A stretch of DNA of 8,794 bases from Treponema sp. (GTDB lineage: Bacteria; Spirochaetota; Spirochaetia; Treponematales; Treponemataceae). The DNA is taken from the NCBI GenBank assembly GCA_018385415.1, contig JAHAZA010000101.1, positions 1 to 8,794 of the forward strand, in the 5' to 3' direction. Position numbers and translations under genes: made by a program. The notes under the pieces are model-generated. The model made no database searches. It saw nothing but the letters and a program-made list of their open reading frames with translations, and had not been told where the DNA came from. This document shows positions 1 to 5,876 of this stretch, one piece after another; the stretch's first letter is position 1, and each line of letters starts with the position of its first letter.

Positions 1-2315
1 TTTTCTCTGTACTTTTCTGCACAGTAGAGAAGACCTTCAATGTAATTGTCTTGAACAAGAATTTTTACAGGATACTGCATTTCAACATCAGAAAGTTTTT
101 CTTTAACACTATGGATTTTCGATGAAGCTGGAAGTGTAATTCCTGCAGCATTAATCAATTCTTTCTGATTTTCAGAAATGTTTTCTGCATCTGGCTTGTT
201 GCATGCATACAGAACATTTCTGAAGTTGCCAAAGCTTTCAAATCCGTAAATAAATTCTGGATTATCAAGAGGAAGATCTTCGAAAAAATAAATCTTTGTA
301 AAACCATATTTTTTTGCAACTGCTTTTGAGAATTTTACAAGATGGCTGGAAAAATCATTTGTACTTGGAGCAACACCATCTGCAATTACCAGCAGTTCTT
401 TAAGGTCTCCGTACACATTGTCGATTTTATTACCATCGTCTTCAACAACCATCTGGTGTGAAGCAAGATTTTTCATTGCGCGTATGAATCTTGGTTCTTC
501 GGAATTTTCTACGATCTGAGTTTTTTCTGTTGCAACTGGCACGGTTTCTTCTGCTGTGTTGTCATTGATAACAGGAACTTCAATTGTTTCGTTTGAAACA
601 GCTTCTACTGTTGATTCAACAACCTCATCAGATTTTTTCGATTTACGAGAAGCGCGTTTACGTTTAGGTTTTTCTTCTGTTTTCTTTGATTTACGGGATG
701 CTCGTTTGCGTTTAGGCTTTTCTTCTGTACTTTCAGTTACAATTGCTTCTGTGCTTTCTGAAATTGGTTCAGCTTTTTTATCTTCTTCAGTAAAGTCCTC
801 GTCAATATACGAATCTGCAACAGGCCCATTAAGAGCTTTTTCAAGTTCATCCATTGAAATAGGTCTGAACCCATCATTAAGCGATTCGTTTCTACAACAT
901 TGTGAATTTAAAATTTCCTGAATGCGTTCATCTTCTGACTGCTGATTTTCTTCAGTATCATTGACGGTGTCATTATCAAGAACAGGTTCCTGATTTTCGT
1001 TAGCAGAATTCTGTGTTGCAGCTTTTTGAGCTTCACGTTCTTTGATCTGGTCCATAGGATCTACAACAGGTCCGTTCATCAGATTTTCAAGTTCGTCCAT
1101 TGAAATAGGTCTGAAGCCTTCATCAAGAGAATCGTTTCTGCAGACTTGAGAATTTAAAATTTCCTGAATACGCTCGTCTTCTGTCATTTCGTTTTCAGGT
1201 GCACTTTCAGTTTCTGGTTCGGGTTCTACAACATTGTGCTGACTTAAAATACTTTCAAGCTCATTCTGGTTGATTGCAATTTCGCCTTCTGAATCAACTT
1301 CGTCTGAAGAAATATTGTTCTGGTTAAGGATGTCTTGAACAGATGAATCTGTTTCTTCATCTTCATCAGAGTCATCCTGTGTAAATTCTCCGATTTCAGA
1401 AAATTCTTTTTCGTTAACCTGAACCTTATCAAGGTCATCTCCCAGGTTTTCAATCTTTGAAGAGAATTCTTCTTCTTCAGTTGGTTCTTCACCATATGAG
1501 TTGATATCAATTGCTGGACAGAGTTCAAGTAATTTATTTACCAGCGCTTCAGGTGCATTTTCGCTTGCATAAACTTCAGCCAGTGAATTACAGCATTCAA
1601 AAGCATCAATATGCACGTCGCAAGTATTTTCAACAAGATAAACAGATTCTACATTAACAGGACATTTGATCAGAACCGCTCCGTTCTCTGTCAGCTGATA
1701 AAGACAACCACCGTTTTCATCAACAAAGAAATTATCACAGTCGCCGGAGAATCTCATGTACTGCAGTGCTTTGAGACCAGCAAGACTTCTATCTTGAATT
1801 GATTCAAGACCTGCAGGAAAAACAATTGTGGTTAAATTTGAACAGCCAGTCAAAGCTCCTGTTTTAATAGTTTTTACACTTGGGGGAATTTGAAGTGATG
1901 TGATTGATTCACAGTCGCGAAGAACATCTGGTTCAAGAGCATCCATTCCGTTTCTGAATGGAATTTCCTCTAATGACATACATCCCCAGAACAAACCTTC
2001 AGGGAATGAAGTGATGTTGTCTGGCATTGTGATTTTTCTAAGTGAAGAACAGCCGGCAAATGTAAATGGTTTTAATGATGTGAGATTAGATGGAAGTTTT
2101 ACTTCTTCAAGGCTTTCGCATGAAGAGAAAAGGTTTTGGCCAATTTCGGTAACTGAGTCAGGTAAAATTACTTTTGTAACAGGTGCTTCTGCAAAAACTC
2201 CGTTTCCAATTTTTGTTACACCTTGGGGAACACTGATAACAGTGCCAAGTTTTGCAAATTCACATTTAGTTAAAGTTTTTCCATCCTGGGAAAAGATAAA
2301 TCCATCTGTCGACAT
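1..2315 (-). CDS. Cytoplasmic TpLRR (BspA-like) leucine-rich repeat protein with duplicated acidic and basic linkers, partial (C-terminus off the left edge)
   Basis: The frame is open from an ATG at 2315 to the window edge, 771 codons with no stop. I see no signal peptide (it begins MSTDGFIFSQDG), so the protein is probably cytoplasmic. Residues about 46-183 are six tandem 23-residue repeats of TpLRR type (pattern LxxIxxPxxVxxIxxxxFxxCxS); a seventh, degenerate copy lies at 222-244. Residues about 275-530 are acidic and low in complexity, with a 39-residue block present twice (378-416 and 460-498). Residues 533-545 and 549-561 are two identical copies of KPKRKRASRKSKK. Residues about 605-771 look globular (LLVIADGVAP, KIYFFEDLPLDNPEF) and I do not recognise them. 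TpLRR repeats generally bind proteins; the partner is unknown. No GTG, TTG or ATG start lies upstream before the in-frame stop at 2391-2393, and the next in-frame ATG is about 97 codons downstream, which fixes the start although no Shine-Dalgarno is visible. Confidence 0.9.
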   Translation of the reverse strand, partial: MSTDGFIFSQDGKTLTKCEFAKLGTVISVPQGVTKIGNGVFAEAPVTKVILPDSVTEIGQNLFSSCESLEEVKLPSNLTSLKPFTFAGCSSLRKITMPDNITSFPEGLFWGCMSLEEIPFRNGMDALEPDVLRDCESITSLQIPPSVKTIKTGALTGCSNLTTIVFPAGLESIQDRSLAGLKALQYMRFSGDCDNFFVDENGGCLYQLTENGAVLIKCPVNVESVYLVENTCDVHIDAFECCNSLAEVYASENAPEALVNKLLELCPAIDINSYGEEPTEEEEFSSKIENLGDDLDKVQVNEKEFSEIGEFTQDDSDEDEETDSSVQDILNQNNISSDEVDSEGEIAINQNELESILSQHNVVEPEPETESAPENEMTEDERIQEILNSQVCRNDSLDEGFRPISMDELENLMNGPVVDPMDQIKEREAQKAATQNSANENQEPVLDNDTVNDTEENQQSEDERIQEILNSQCCRNESLNDGFRPISMDELEKALNGPVADSYIDEDFTEEDKKAEPISESTEAIVTESTEEKPKRKRASRKSKKTEEKPKRKRASRKSKKSDEVVESTVEAVSNETIEVPVINDNTAEETVPVATEKTQIVENSEEPRFIRAMKNLASHQMVVEDDGNKIDNVYGDLKELLVIADGVAPSTNDFSSHLVKFSKAVAKKYGFTKIYFFEDLPLDNPEFIYGFESFGNFRNVLYACNKPDAENISENQKELINAAGITLPASSKIHSVKEKLSDVEMQYPVKILVQDNYIEGLLYCAEKYRE
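633..719 (-). repeat. Tandem basic 13-mer, two identical protein copies
   Basis: KPKRKRASRKSKK occurs at residues 533-545 and again at 549-561, joined by TEE. It lies in an otherwise strongly acidic linker. The DNA copies differ at several third positions (for example CGA GCA TCC against CGC GCT TCT), so the identity is kept at protein level. Such clusters commonly contact nucleic acid or acidic surfaces; the actual role here is not known. Confidence 0.8.
822..938 (-). repeat. Duplicated 39-residue linker block, copy 2
   Basis: This encodes residues 460-498, beginning SEDERIQEILNSQ and ending ISMDELEKALNGP. It is separated from copy 1 by 43 residues of Gln/Asn/Glu-rich linker. The last part (ISMDELEKALNG) resembles the CheY-binding N-terminal motif of FliM (LSQAEIDALLNG); see findings. 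Confidence 0.85.
1068..1184 (-). repeat. Duplicated 39-residue linker block, copy 1
   Basis: This encodes residues 378-416, beginning TEDERIQEILNSQ and ending ISMDELENLMNGP. Copy 2 at 822-938 matches at most positions, including the runs EDERIQEILNSQ and GFRPISMDELE. The DNA copies have silent differences, which points to an internal duplication kept under protein-level selection. Confidence 0.85.
1767..2180 (-). repeat. Six tandem 69-bp (23-residue) TpLRR units
   Basis: Residues 46-68, 69-91, 92-114, 115-137, 138-160 and 161-183 of the encoded protein are in exact 23-residue register. Each has a hydrophobic beta-strand segment, a Pro at about position 7, and most end in a Cys-x-Ser/Asn turn (SSCES, AGCSS, WGCMS, RDCES, TGCSN). 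This is the period of the Treponema/BspA class of leucine-rich repeat. The repeats are diverged at DNA level, so the array is old and not prone to slippage. Confidence 0.85.
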
Positions 2316-2350
2316 AATTCTATTATAAGGCGAAAATTTCGGATTTTCAA
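2316..2350 (-). promoter_or_regulatory. Promoter of the LRR gene, predicted leaderless
   Basis: On the minus strand TTGAAA (2350-2345) is followed after exactly 17 bp by TATAAT (2327-2322). Only AGAATT separates this box from the ATG at 2315, so transcription would start at or next to the A of the start codon. No Shine-Dalgarno can fit. The rest of the gap to the transporter gene (2351-2452) shows no convincing terminator hairpin and no small gene. Confidence 0.7.
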
Positions 2351-2452
2351 CGAAAGGCCGTAGGGCATTCGATGACAGTATTCGTCTTCTTTACAATTGT
2401 CGGCAGAATTCTTGATTTTCCACATATAAATATATAGGAAAAGATTATGATA

Positions 2453-3358
2453 TTATTTGCTTAAAGCAGCTTCTTTTTCGTGATTCTTTTTAGTCCAGAC
2501 AAAGTTGAGGACAGCCATAGAAACGATGATTGCATAACCGATGATGCTGTAAAGGTCTGCAATCTGGTCAAAGAAAATGATTCCAAAGAGGGTAGAGAAA
2601 ATCAACTGAGTATAATCGTAAATCGAAATGTCCCTTGCCGGTGCATGATAGTAAGCTGCAGTAATTGCAAACTGACCGCCGGCGGCCGCAATTCCACCAC
2701 CGACTAAAAGCAGAACCTGAGATAGAGTCATTGGGTTAAAACTTGTAATCATGTATGGAACTGAAAACAGCATGGAAAATCCTGAAAAGAAAAATACAAT
2801 GATTTTTCCGTTGCAGTTCATTGTGCCTAATTTTCTTACACAACTGTATGCAAGTCCTGCACCAATGCCGCCTGCAAAGCCTGCTGCAGTTGGGAGGAAT
2901 TCTGTAAAATTAAAGGAAGGTTTTACTACAAGCATTGAGCCTAAGAATGCAATGATGATTGCAATAAGAGGAACGCTTTTAATTTTTTCTCTTAAAATGA
3001 TGAGGCTGAAAACAATGGCAAAGAATGGTGACATCTTGTTTAAAATTGATGCATCGGAAAGAACAAGATGATCGATAGCGTAAAAGTTTCCGAAGATACC
3101 GATAGTTCCACCACAGGATCTTAAAATAAGCCACTTTAAGCTTCCCTGAGGAATTTTTACAGCATCAGCACCTTTTTCCTTTCGTTCCTTTAAAAGATAG
3201 AAAAAGGCAATGATAAAAGCCACAGAGTTTCTGAAAAAACTTTTCTGCACAAAATGAATGTGGCCTGCAAGCTTTACTAAAGCAGCCATAAGGGCAAAAA
3301 AGAATGCGCTGAGAATTAAGTAAAAAATTCCTTTTGTATTATCAGAAAGCTGTCTCAT
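2453..3358 (-). CDS. EamA-family (DMT superfamily) membrane transporter
   Basis: This 301-residue protein is almost entirely hydrophobic helices, the usual length and layout of a ten-helix drug/metabolite transporter. An N-terminal EamA repeat spans about residues 10-146 (opens GIFYLILSAFFFALMAALVK; ends LREKIKSVPLIAIIIAFLGS), and a second spans about 156-288 (GFAGGIGAGLAYSCVRKLG to YAIIVSMAVLNF). Typical EamA features are the Arg in FFRN after helix 2, LSDASILNKMSPFFA before helix 4, and the LREK cap. The tail is charged and cytoplasmic (KKNHEKEAALSK). EamA proteins export or import small metabolites such as amino acids or nucleotides; the substrate cannot be read from sequence. It is transcribed divergently from leuB and lies upstream of the LRR gene on the same strand. 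Confidence 0.92.
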   Translation of the reverse strand: MRQLSDNTKGIFYLILSAFFFALMAALVKLAGHIHFVQKSFFRNSVAFIIAFFYLLKERKEKGADAVKIPQGSLKWLILRSCGGTIGIFGNFYAIDHLVLSDASILNKMSPFFAIVFSLIILREKIKSVPLIAIIIAFLGSMLVVKPSFNFTEFLPTAAGFAGGIGAGLAYSCVRKLGTMNCNGKIIVFFFSGFSMLFSVPYMITSFNPMTLSQVLLLVGGGIAAAGGQFAITAAYYHAPARDISIYDYTQLIFSTLFGIIFFDQIADLYSIIGYAIIVSMAVLNFVWTKKNHEKEAALSK

Positions 3359-3372
3359 AATTCTGCATTATA
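3359..3372 (-). promoter_or_regulatory. -10 element of the transporter gene, predicted (near-)leaderless
   Basis: A perfect TATAAT (3372-3367) is followed by GCAGAATT and then the ATG at 3358. The transcript would begin about one to two bases before the start codon, leaving no room for a Shine-Dalgarno. No good -35 hexamer is seen at 16-18 bp. The AGAATTATG context is identical to that of the downstream LRR gene. Confidence 0.55.
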
Positions 3373-3444
3373 GCGAAACGCAATGACTTATGCATTAATA
3401 TAGAAGGTTAAAAATTTAAATGATTGGAAATGTAAAATATATAT

Positions 3445-3472
3445 TGAATAATATTTAATATTACTTTATATT
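3445..3472 (+). promoter_or_regulatory. Probable leuB promoter
   Basis: TTGAAT (3445-3450) and TATATT (3467-3472) are separated by 16 bp, giving a predicted transcript start near 3479 and a leader of roughly 45 bases. The region is extremely AT-rich, so other -10 choices are possible. The arms of a long inverted repeat lie on both sides of this -10 box. Confidence 0.45.
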
Positions 3473-3492
3473 TTTAGTAATACTAAATATTA
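3449..3492 (+). repeat. 17-bp inverted repeat spanning the leuB promoter
   Basis: The left arm 3449-3465 (TAATATTTAATATTACT) and right arm 3476-3492 (AGTAATACTAAATATTA) are reverse complements with one mismatch, around a 10-bp AT spacer. The inner part also contains the perfect odd palindrome TTAGTAATACTAA (3474-3486). Its position over the -10 box and start point is that of an operator; it could also form a weak hairpin. The binding protein is unknown. Confidence 0.6.
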
Positions 3493-3497
3493 AACAA

Positions 3498-3512
3498 CGC
3501 ACAATTTGTGCG
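3498..3512 (+). promoter_or_regulatory. Perfect 15-bp palindrome touching the leuB ribosome binding site
   Basis: CGCACAATTTGTGCG has two exact 7-bp arms around one central base. It ends at the first G of the leuB Shine-Dalgarno (GAGGAG, 3512-3517). As RNA, CGCAC and GTGCG could pair with a 5-base loop beside the ribosome binding site. As DNA it could be an operator. The function is inferred from position only. Confidence 0.5.
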
Positions 3513-3523
3513 AGGAGAATATG

Positions 3524-4615
3524 ATGGAAAAGACTATCGCTTTGATTCCTGGTGACGGAATCGGACCAGACGTTGTTGCAGAAGCAGTAAACGTACTTAA
3601 CGCAGTGGCAGAAAAATACGGCCACAAATGGAATTACACAAATGTACTCGCTGGTGGATGTGCTATCGACAAATTCGGACACCCACTTCCACAGGATCAG
3701 CTTGATATCTGTCTTAAATCAGACGCAGCATTGCTCGGTGCTGTAGGTGGACCAAAATGGGACAACCTTCCTTCAGAAATTAGACCAGAAAAAGCACTCC
3801 TTGGAATGCGTGGTGGAATGAAGGTTTTCGCAAACCTCAGACCTGCTCTTATGTTCAAACAGTTAAAGGCTGCATGTCCACTTAAAGACGAAATCGTAGG
3901 TGACGGACTTGATATCCTTATTGTTCGCGAACTTACTGGTGGTATCTACTTTGGTGAAAGAGGAACTTCAGAAGACGGAAACACAGCCTGGGATACAGAA
4001 AAATATACACGCCCAGAAATCGAACGCATCGTTCGCATGGGATTTGAATATGCAATGAACCGTCAGAAACGCCTCTGCGTTGTAGACAAAGCAAACATCC
4101 TTAACTCTTCACAGCTCTGGCGTCGTGTTGCAGAAGATGTAAAGAAGGACTACCCAGAAGTTCAGCTTTCTTACCTCTATATCGACAACGCTTCTATGCA
4201 GATGGTTCGTAATCCAAAACAGTTTGACGTTATCGCAACTTCAAACATGTTCGGTGACATCCTTTCTGACGAAGCTTCTCAGATTACAGGTTCAATCGGA
4301 ATGCTTGCATCTGCTTCTATCGGTGACGGAACAGGTCCTGGCCTTTACGAACCTATCCACGGTTCAGCACCAGACATCGCAGGAAAAGACCTTGCAAACC
4401 CACTTGCAACAATCCTCTCTGCTGCAATGCTCCTTCGCTACTCATTCAAGCTTGAAGACGAAGCAAAAGCAATCGAAGCAGCTGTTGAAAAGGTTCTCGA
4501 TGACGGCTGGCGTACAGGGGATATCGCAGGTGATGTTGAAGCTGTAAAAGCCAGCGGAAAACTTGTTGGCACAAAGAAAATGGGGCAGCTTGTTGTTGAA
4601 TACCTCAATAAATAA
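3524..4615 (+). CDS. leuB: 3-isopropylmalate dehydrogenase
   Basis: This enzyme oxidises and decarboxylates (2R,3S)-3-isopropylmalate to 2-oxoisocaproate with NAD+, the third committed step of leucine synthesis, in the cytoplasm. At 363 residues it is full length. Family motifs are in order: IPGDGIGP (8-15), GAVGGPKWD (72-80), LLGMRGG with NLRP (Arg96, Arg106), VRELTGGIYFGERG (Arg135, Tyr142), DKANIL (Lys189), the metal-binding aspartates Asp221, Asp245 and Asp249, and EPIHGSAPDIAGKDLANP, where Asp284 marks NAD rather than NADP use. The ATG at 3524 lies 6 bases after GAGGAG; an ATG at 3521 is only 3 bases away, and an in-frame TTG at 3506 lies upstream of the Shine-Dalgarno. No other leu genes flank it. 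C-ending codons (ATC, TAC, CGC, CTC) are much commoner than in its neighbours, which suggests high expression. Confidence 0.97.
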   Translation: MEKTIALIPGDGIGPDVVAEAVNVLNAVAEKYGHKWNYTNVLAGGCAIDKFGHPLPQDQLDICLKSDAALLGAVGGPKWDNLPSEIRPEKALLGMRGGMKVFANLRPALMFKQLKAACPLKDEIVGDGLDILIVRELTGGIYFGERGTSEDGNTAWDTEKYTRPEIERIVRMGFEYAMNRQKRLCVVDKANILNSSQLWRRVAEDVKKDYPEVQLSYLYIDNASMQMVRNPKQFDVIATSNMFGDILSDEASQITGSIGMLASASIGDGTGPGLYEPIHGSAPDIAGKDLANPLATILSAAMLLRYSFKLEDEAKAIEAAVEKVLDDGWRTGDIAGDVEAVKASGKLVGTKKMGQLVVEYLNK

Positions 4616-4641
4616 TTTTTTTCTTTAAGGGAATTTTTAAT

Positions 4642-4670
4642 GGCCTCGGACATTGTTCCGGGGCCTTTTT
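4642..4670 (+). terminator. Intrinsic terminator of leuB
   Basis: GGCCTCGGA (4642-4650) pairs with TCCGGGGCC (4657-4665), nine pairs with one T-G wobble, around the loop CATTGT. Five T follow. It starts 26 bases after the leuB stop and is the clearest terminator in the window. It separates leuB from the toxin-antitoxin genes. Confidence 0.92.
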
Positions 4671-4683
4671 ATTGTGTAAAAAC

Positions 4684-4718
4684 TTGACTTTTAAGTTGTA
4701 CGATTGTACAATTATAAT
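4684..4718 (+). promoter_or_regulatory. Promoter of the toxin-antitoxin operon, predicted leaderless
   Basis: TTGACT (4684-4689) and TACAAT (4707-4712) are 17 bp apart. Six bases later comes the ATG at 4719, so the predicted start point falls on or next to the start codon. A second box, TATAAT at 4713-4718, directly abuts the ATG; using it would place the start inside the gene, so TACAAT is preferred. No Shine-Dalgarno is present. Confidence 0.65.
4696..4711 (+). promoter_or_regulatory. Palindromic operator candidate over the toxin-antitoxin -10 box
   Basis: TTGTACGATTGTACAA has 6-bp inverted arms (TTGTAC/GTACAA) around GATT, and can also be read as two direct TTGTACRA units. It overlaps the -10 box. 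Type II antitoxins of the Phd/YefM family typically repress their own promoter through such palindromes, so this is the expected binding site of the antitoxin encoded at 5111. Confidence 0.65.
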
Positions 4719-5120
4719 ATGAGCAAAAAAAAGAAATCTCTAATAATTGATGCTTCATGCATTATGGCAGTTATAAAACAAGAATCAACTGCACAGGATG
4801 TTATGGAAAAATCAGAAGGTTACCAATTACTTTCTGCTGCGTGCCTTCCATTTGAAGTGGGAAATTCACTTTCAAAATGGCTTAAGCGCAATCTTATGAC
4901 TAAAGAGGCTGCAGTAAAGTGTTTTGAGCTTTACAGAAAGCTTCCGATTGCATTATTAGATGTAGATTTCGAAACTTCACTAAGTTATGCAGCAGATGAA
5001 AAGCATTATGCCTATGATATGTATTATCTTGATTGTGCTTTAAGAACTGGATGTCCTCTTTTAACATATGATGAGGATCTTTCAAAAATTGCGAAAAAAA
5101 GGGGTGTTGTATGTTTGTAA
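4719..5120 (+). CDS. VapC-like PIN-domain toxin (RNase), first gene of the TA operon
   Basis: This 133-residue protein is a complete PIN domain, the fold of VapC-type toxins that cleave RNA (often tRNA) with Mg2+. The acidic set is present: Asp11 in LIIDASCI, Glu46 in LPFEVGNSL, Asp100 in YAYDMYYLDCAL, and Asp118 in LLTYDEDL. It starts with a lysine-rich stretch (MSKKKKS) encoded by a run of eight A followed by G. A TTG at 4704 in the same frame lies within the promoter and was not used as start. The gene precedes its probable antitoxin, the reverse of the common order, and its 3' end overlaps the antitoxin start by 10 bases. I infer toxin function from fold and context; the RNA target is unknown. 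Confidence 0.85.
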   Translation: MSKKKKSLIIDASCIMAVIKQESTAQDVMEKSEGYQLLSAACLPFEVGNSLSKWLKRNLMTKEAAVKCFELYRKLPIALLDVDFETSLSYAADEKHYAYDMYYLDCALRTGCPLLTYDEDLSKIAKKRGVVCL

Positions 5121-5431
5121 TGACTTATTCTCAGGCAAGACAGAATTTATCATCTTTGCTGGATTCAGTAAAAGAAAACGGAATGGCATATATAACCCGT
5201 GCTGATGGTTCAAAGTTCAAGATTGTTCTGGCAGAAACACCGGCTGTCACACAATCTCCATTTGCAGAACTTGCACAGTACAGTTCAACAGTTAACTCAA
5301 AATTAAAGACAATCTCAATGAAAGAAATCGTAGAAATGATGCACGAGAGCTGGGATGAACGTTCAGATAAAATCAACTCAGATGCAGCTGGCATTACTGC
5401 AAGAAAATTTTTTGCGTTATTAAAAAAATAA
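5111..5431 (+). CDS. Phd/YefM-family antitoxin
   Basis: This 106-residue protein opens with the Phd/YefM DNA-binding domain at residues 4-42: TYSQARQNLSSLLDSVKENG, then AYITRADGSKFKIVL, matching the family pattern of a short helix pair followed by strands ending in ITR-x-xG. The C-terminal part (about 66-106) is charged and helical and would wrap the toxin. AAGGGG at 5099-5104 sits 6 bases before the ATG at 5111, inside the toxin gene; a second ATG at 5120 is less well placed. The expected role is neutralising a PIN toxin and repressing the operon through the palindrome at 4696-4711. It is the only recognisable antitoxin between two PIN genes, so it may serve one or both. Confidence 0.85.
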   Translation: MFVMTYSQARQNLSSLLDSVKENGMAYITRADGSKFKIVLAETPAVTQSPFAELAQYSSTVNSKLKTISMKEIVEMMHESWDERSDKINSDAAGITARKFFALLKK

Positions 5432-5453
5432 AATATTCAAGCAGGAAAAATAT

Positions 5454-5831
5454 ATGAACTATCTTGTAGATGCGCTAACTATTTTTGACTTTTTTAAAGG
5501 AAAGACAGAGCTTTTTGATTTTTTTGATGATACAGAAAACATTTATGTTTCAGCAGTTACAGTAGGAAAACTGAATTACATGGCCCGCACCGAATACTCT
5601 GAAACTGAAAAAAATGCTATTGAAATTGCAGATGATTTTGTTCACCTCCTACATATCGTAAATATTGATGAAAGTATTGCCCTGGAATATGGAAAGTTAA
5701 AAGAGCATTATCCGGAATTTGATGACAATAAGCTTTGGTTGTGTGCAACCGCGGTGGTGCGGGATTTAGTTATTGTTTCAAGTGATGAAGGATATTCTGG
5801 GATTGCAGAGATTGTGGTGAAGAAGTTTTAG
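5454..5831 (+). CDS. Second VapC-like PIN-domain protein with altered catalytic residues (possible pseudo-toxin)
   Basis: The 125-residue protein follows the PIN layout: YLVDALTIFDFF (Asp6, normally YLLDTnvl), VSAVTVGKLNYMA (residues 32-44, normally VTxAELxxG), DDNKLWLCATAV (90-101, normally NDLWIAAxA), and VIVSSDEGYSGI (Asp111). In this alignment the catalytic Glu is Lys39 and the third catalytic Asp is Lys93, leaving Asp6 and Asp111. Asp90 or Asp91 might partly replace the latter. AGGA at 5443-5446 gives a good ribosome binding site, 22 bases after the antitoxin stop, so it is co-transcribed. The frame is intact and the hydrophobic core is kept, so it is not a decayed gene in the usual sense. 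It could be a weak toxin, a decoy, or a dead partner that modulates the complex. Confidence 0.72.
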   Translation: MNYLVDALTIFDFFKGKTELFDFFDDTENIYVSAVTVGKLNYMARTEYSETEKNAIEIADDFVHLLHIVNIDESIALEYGKLKEHYPEFDDNKLWLCATAVVRDLVIVSSDEGYSGIAEIVVKKF

Positions 5832-5876
5832 GTTTGTTTTGGACTTTTATGCCAGGAAAAAGTGTAGTAATTTATA

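Noticed and set aside
556..921. Plus-strand open frame over the linker of the LRR gene
   Set aside because: It is a Ser/Phe-rich shadow of the Glu/Lys-rich minus-strand frame, with no Shine-Dalgarno, and the minus-strand frame is continuous over 2.3 kb with clear repeats.
1900..2328. Plus-strand open frame opposite the LRR repeats
   Set aside because: It mirrors the TpLRR codons in another frame and shows no independent protein motif.
3506..3523. Upstream TTG (3506) or first ATG (3521) as the leuB start
   Set aside because: The TTG lies before the GAGGAG ribosome binding site and inside the palindrome, and the ATG at 3521 is only 3 bases after it; MEKTIALIPGDGIGP from 3524 matches family N-termini.
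4713..4718. TATAAT directly next to the toxin ATG as the -10 box
   Set aside because: The -35 spacing would be 23 bp and transcription would start inside the gene; TACAAT at 4707 has ideal 17-bp spacing.
4725..4733. A AAA AAG slippery heptamer in codons 3-5 of the first PIN toxin
   Set aside because: It matches a known -1 slippage sequence, but it is so close to the start codon that no upstream stimulator could fit, and the frame is intact without it.
5865..5870. Extra TAGTAA half-site downstream of the second PIN gene
   Set aside because: A 6-base AT-rich match without an inverted partner is expected by chance in this sequence.
5832..5876. Possible terminator between the convergent second PIN gene and the regulator
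   Set aside because: No stable hairpin followed by a T run is visible on either strand.
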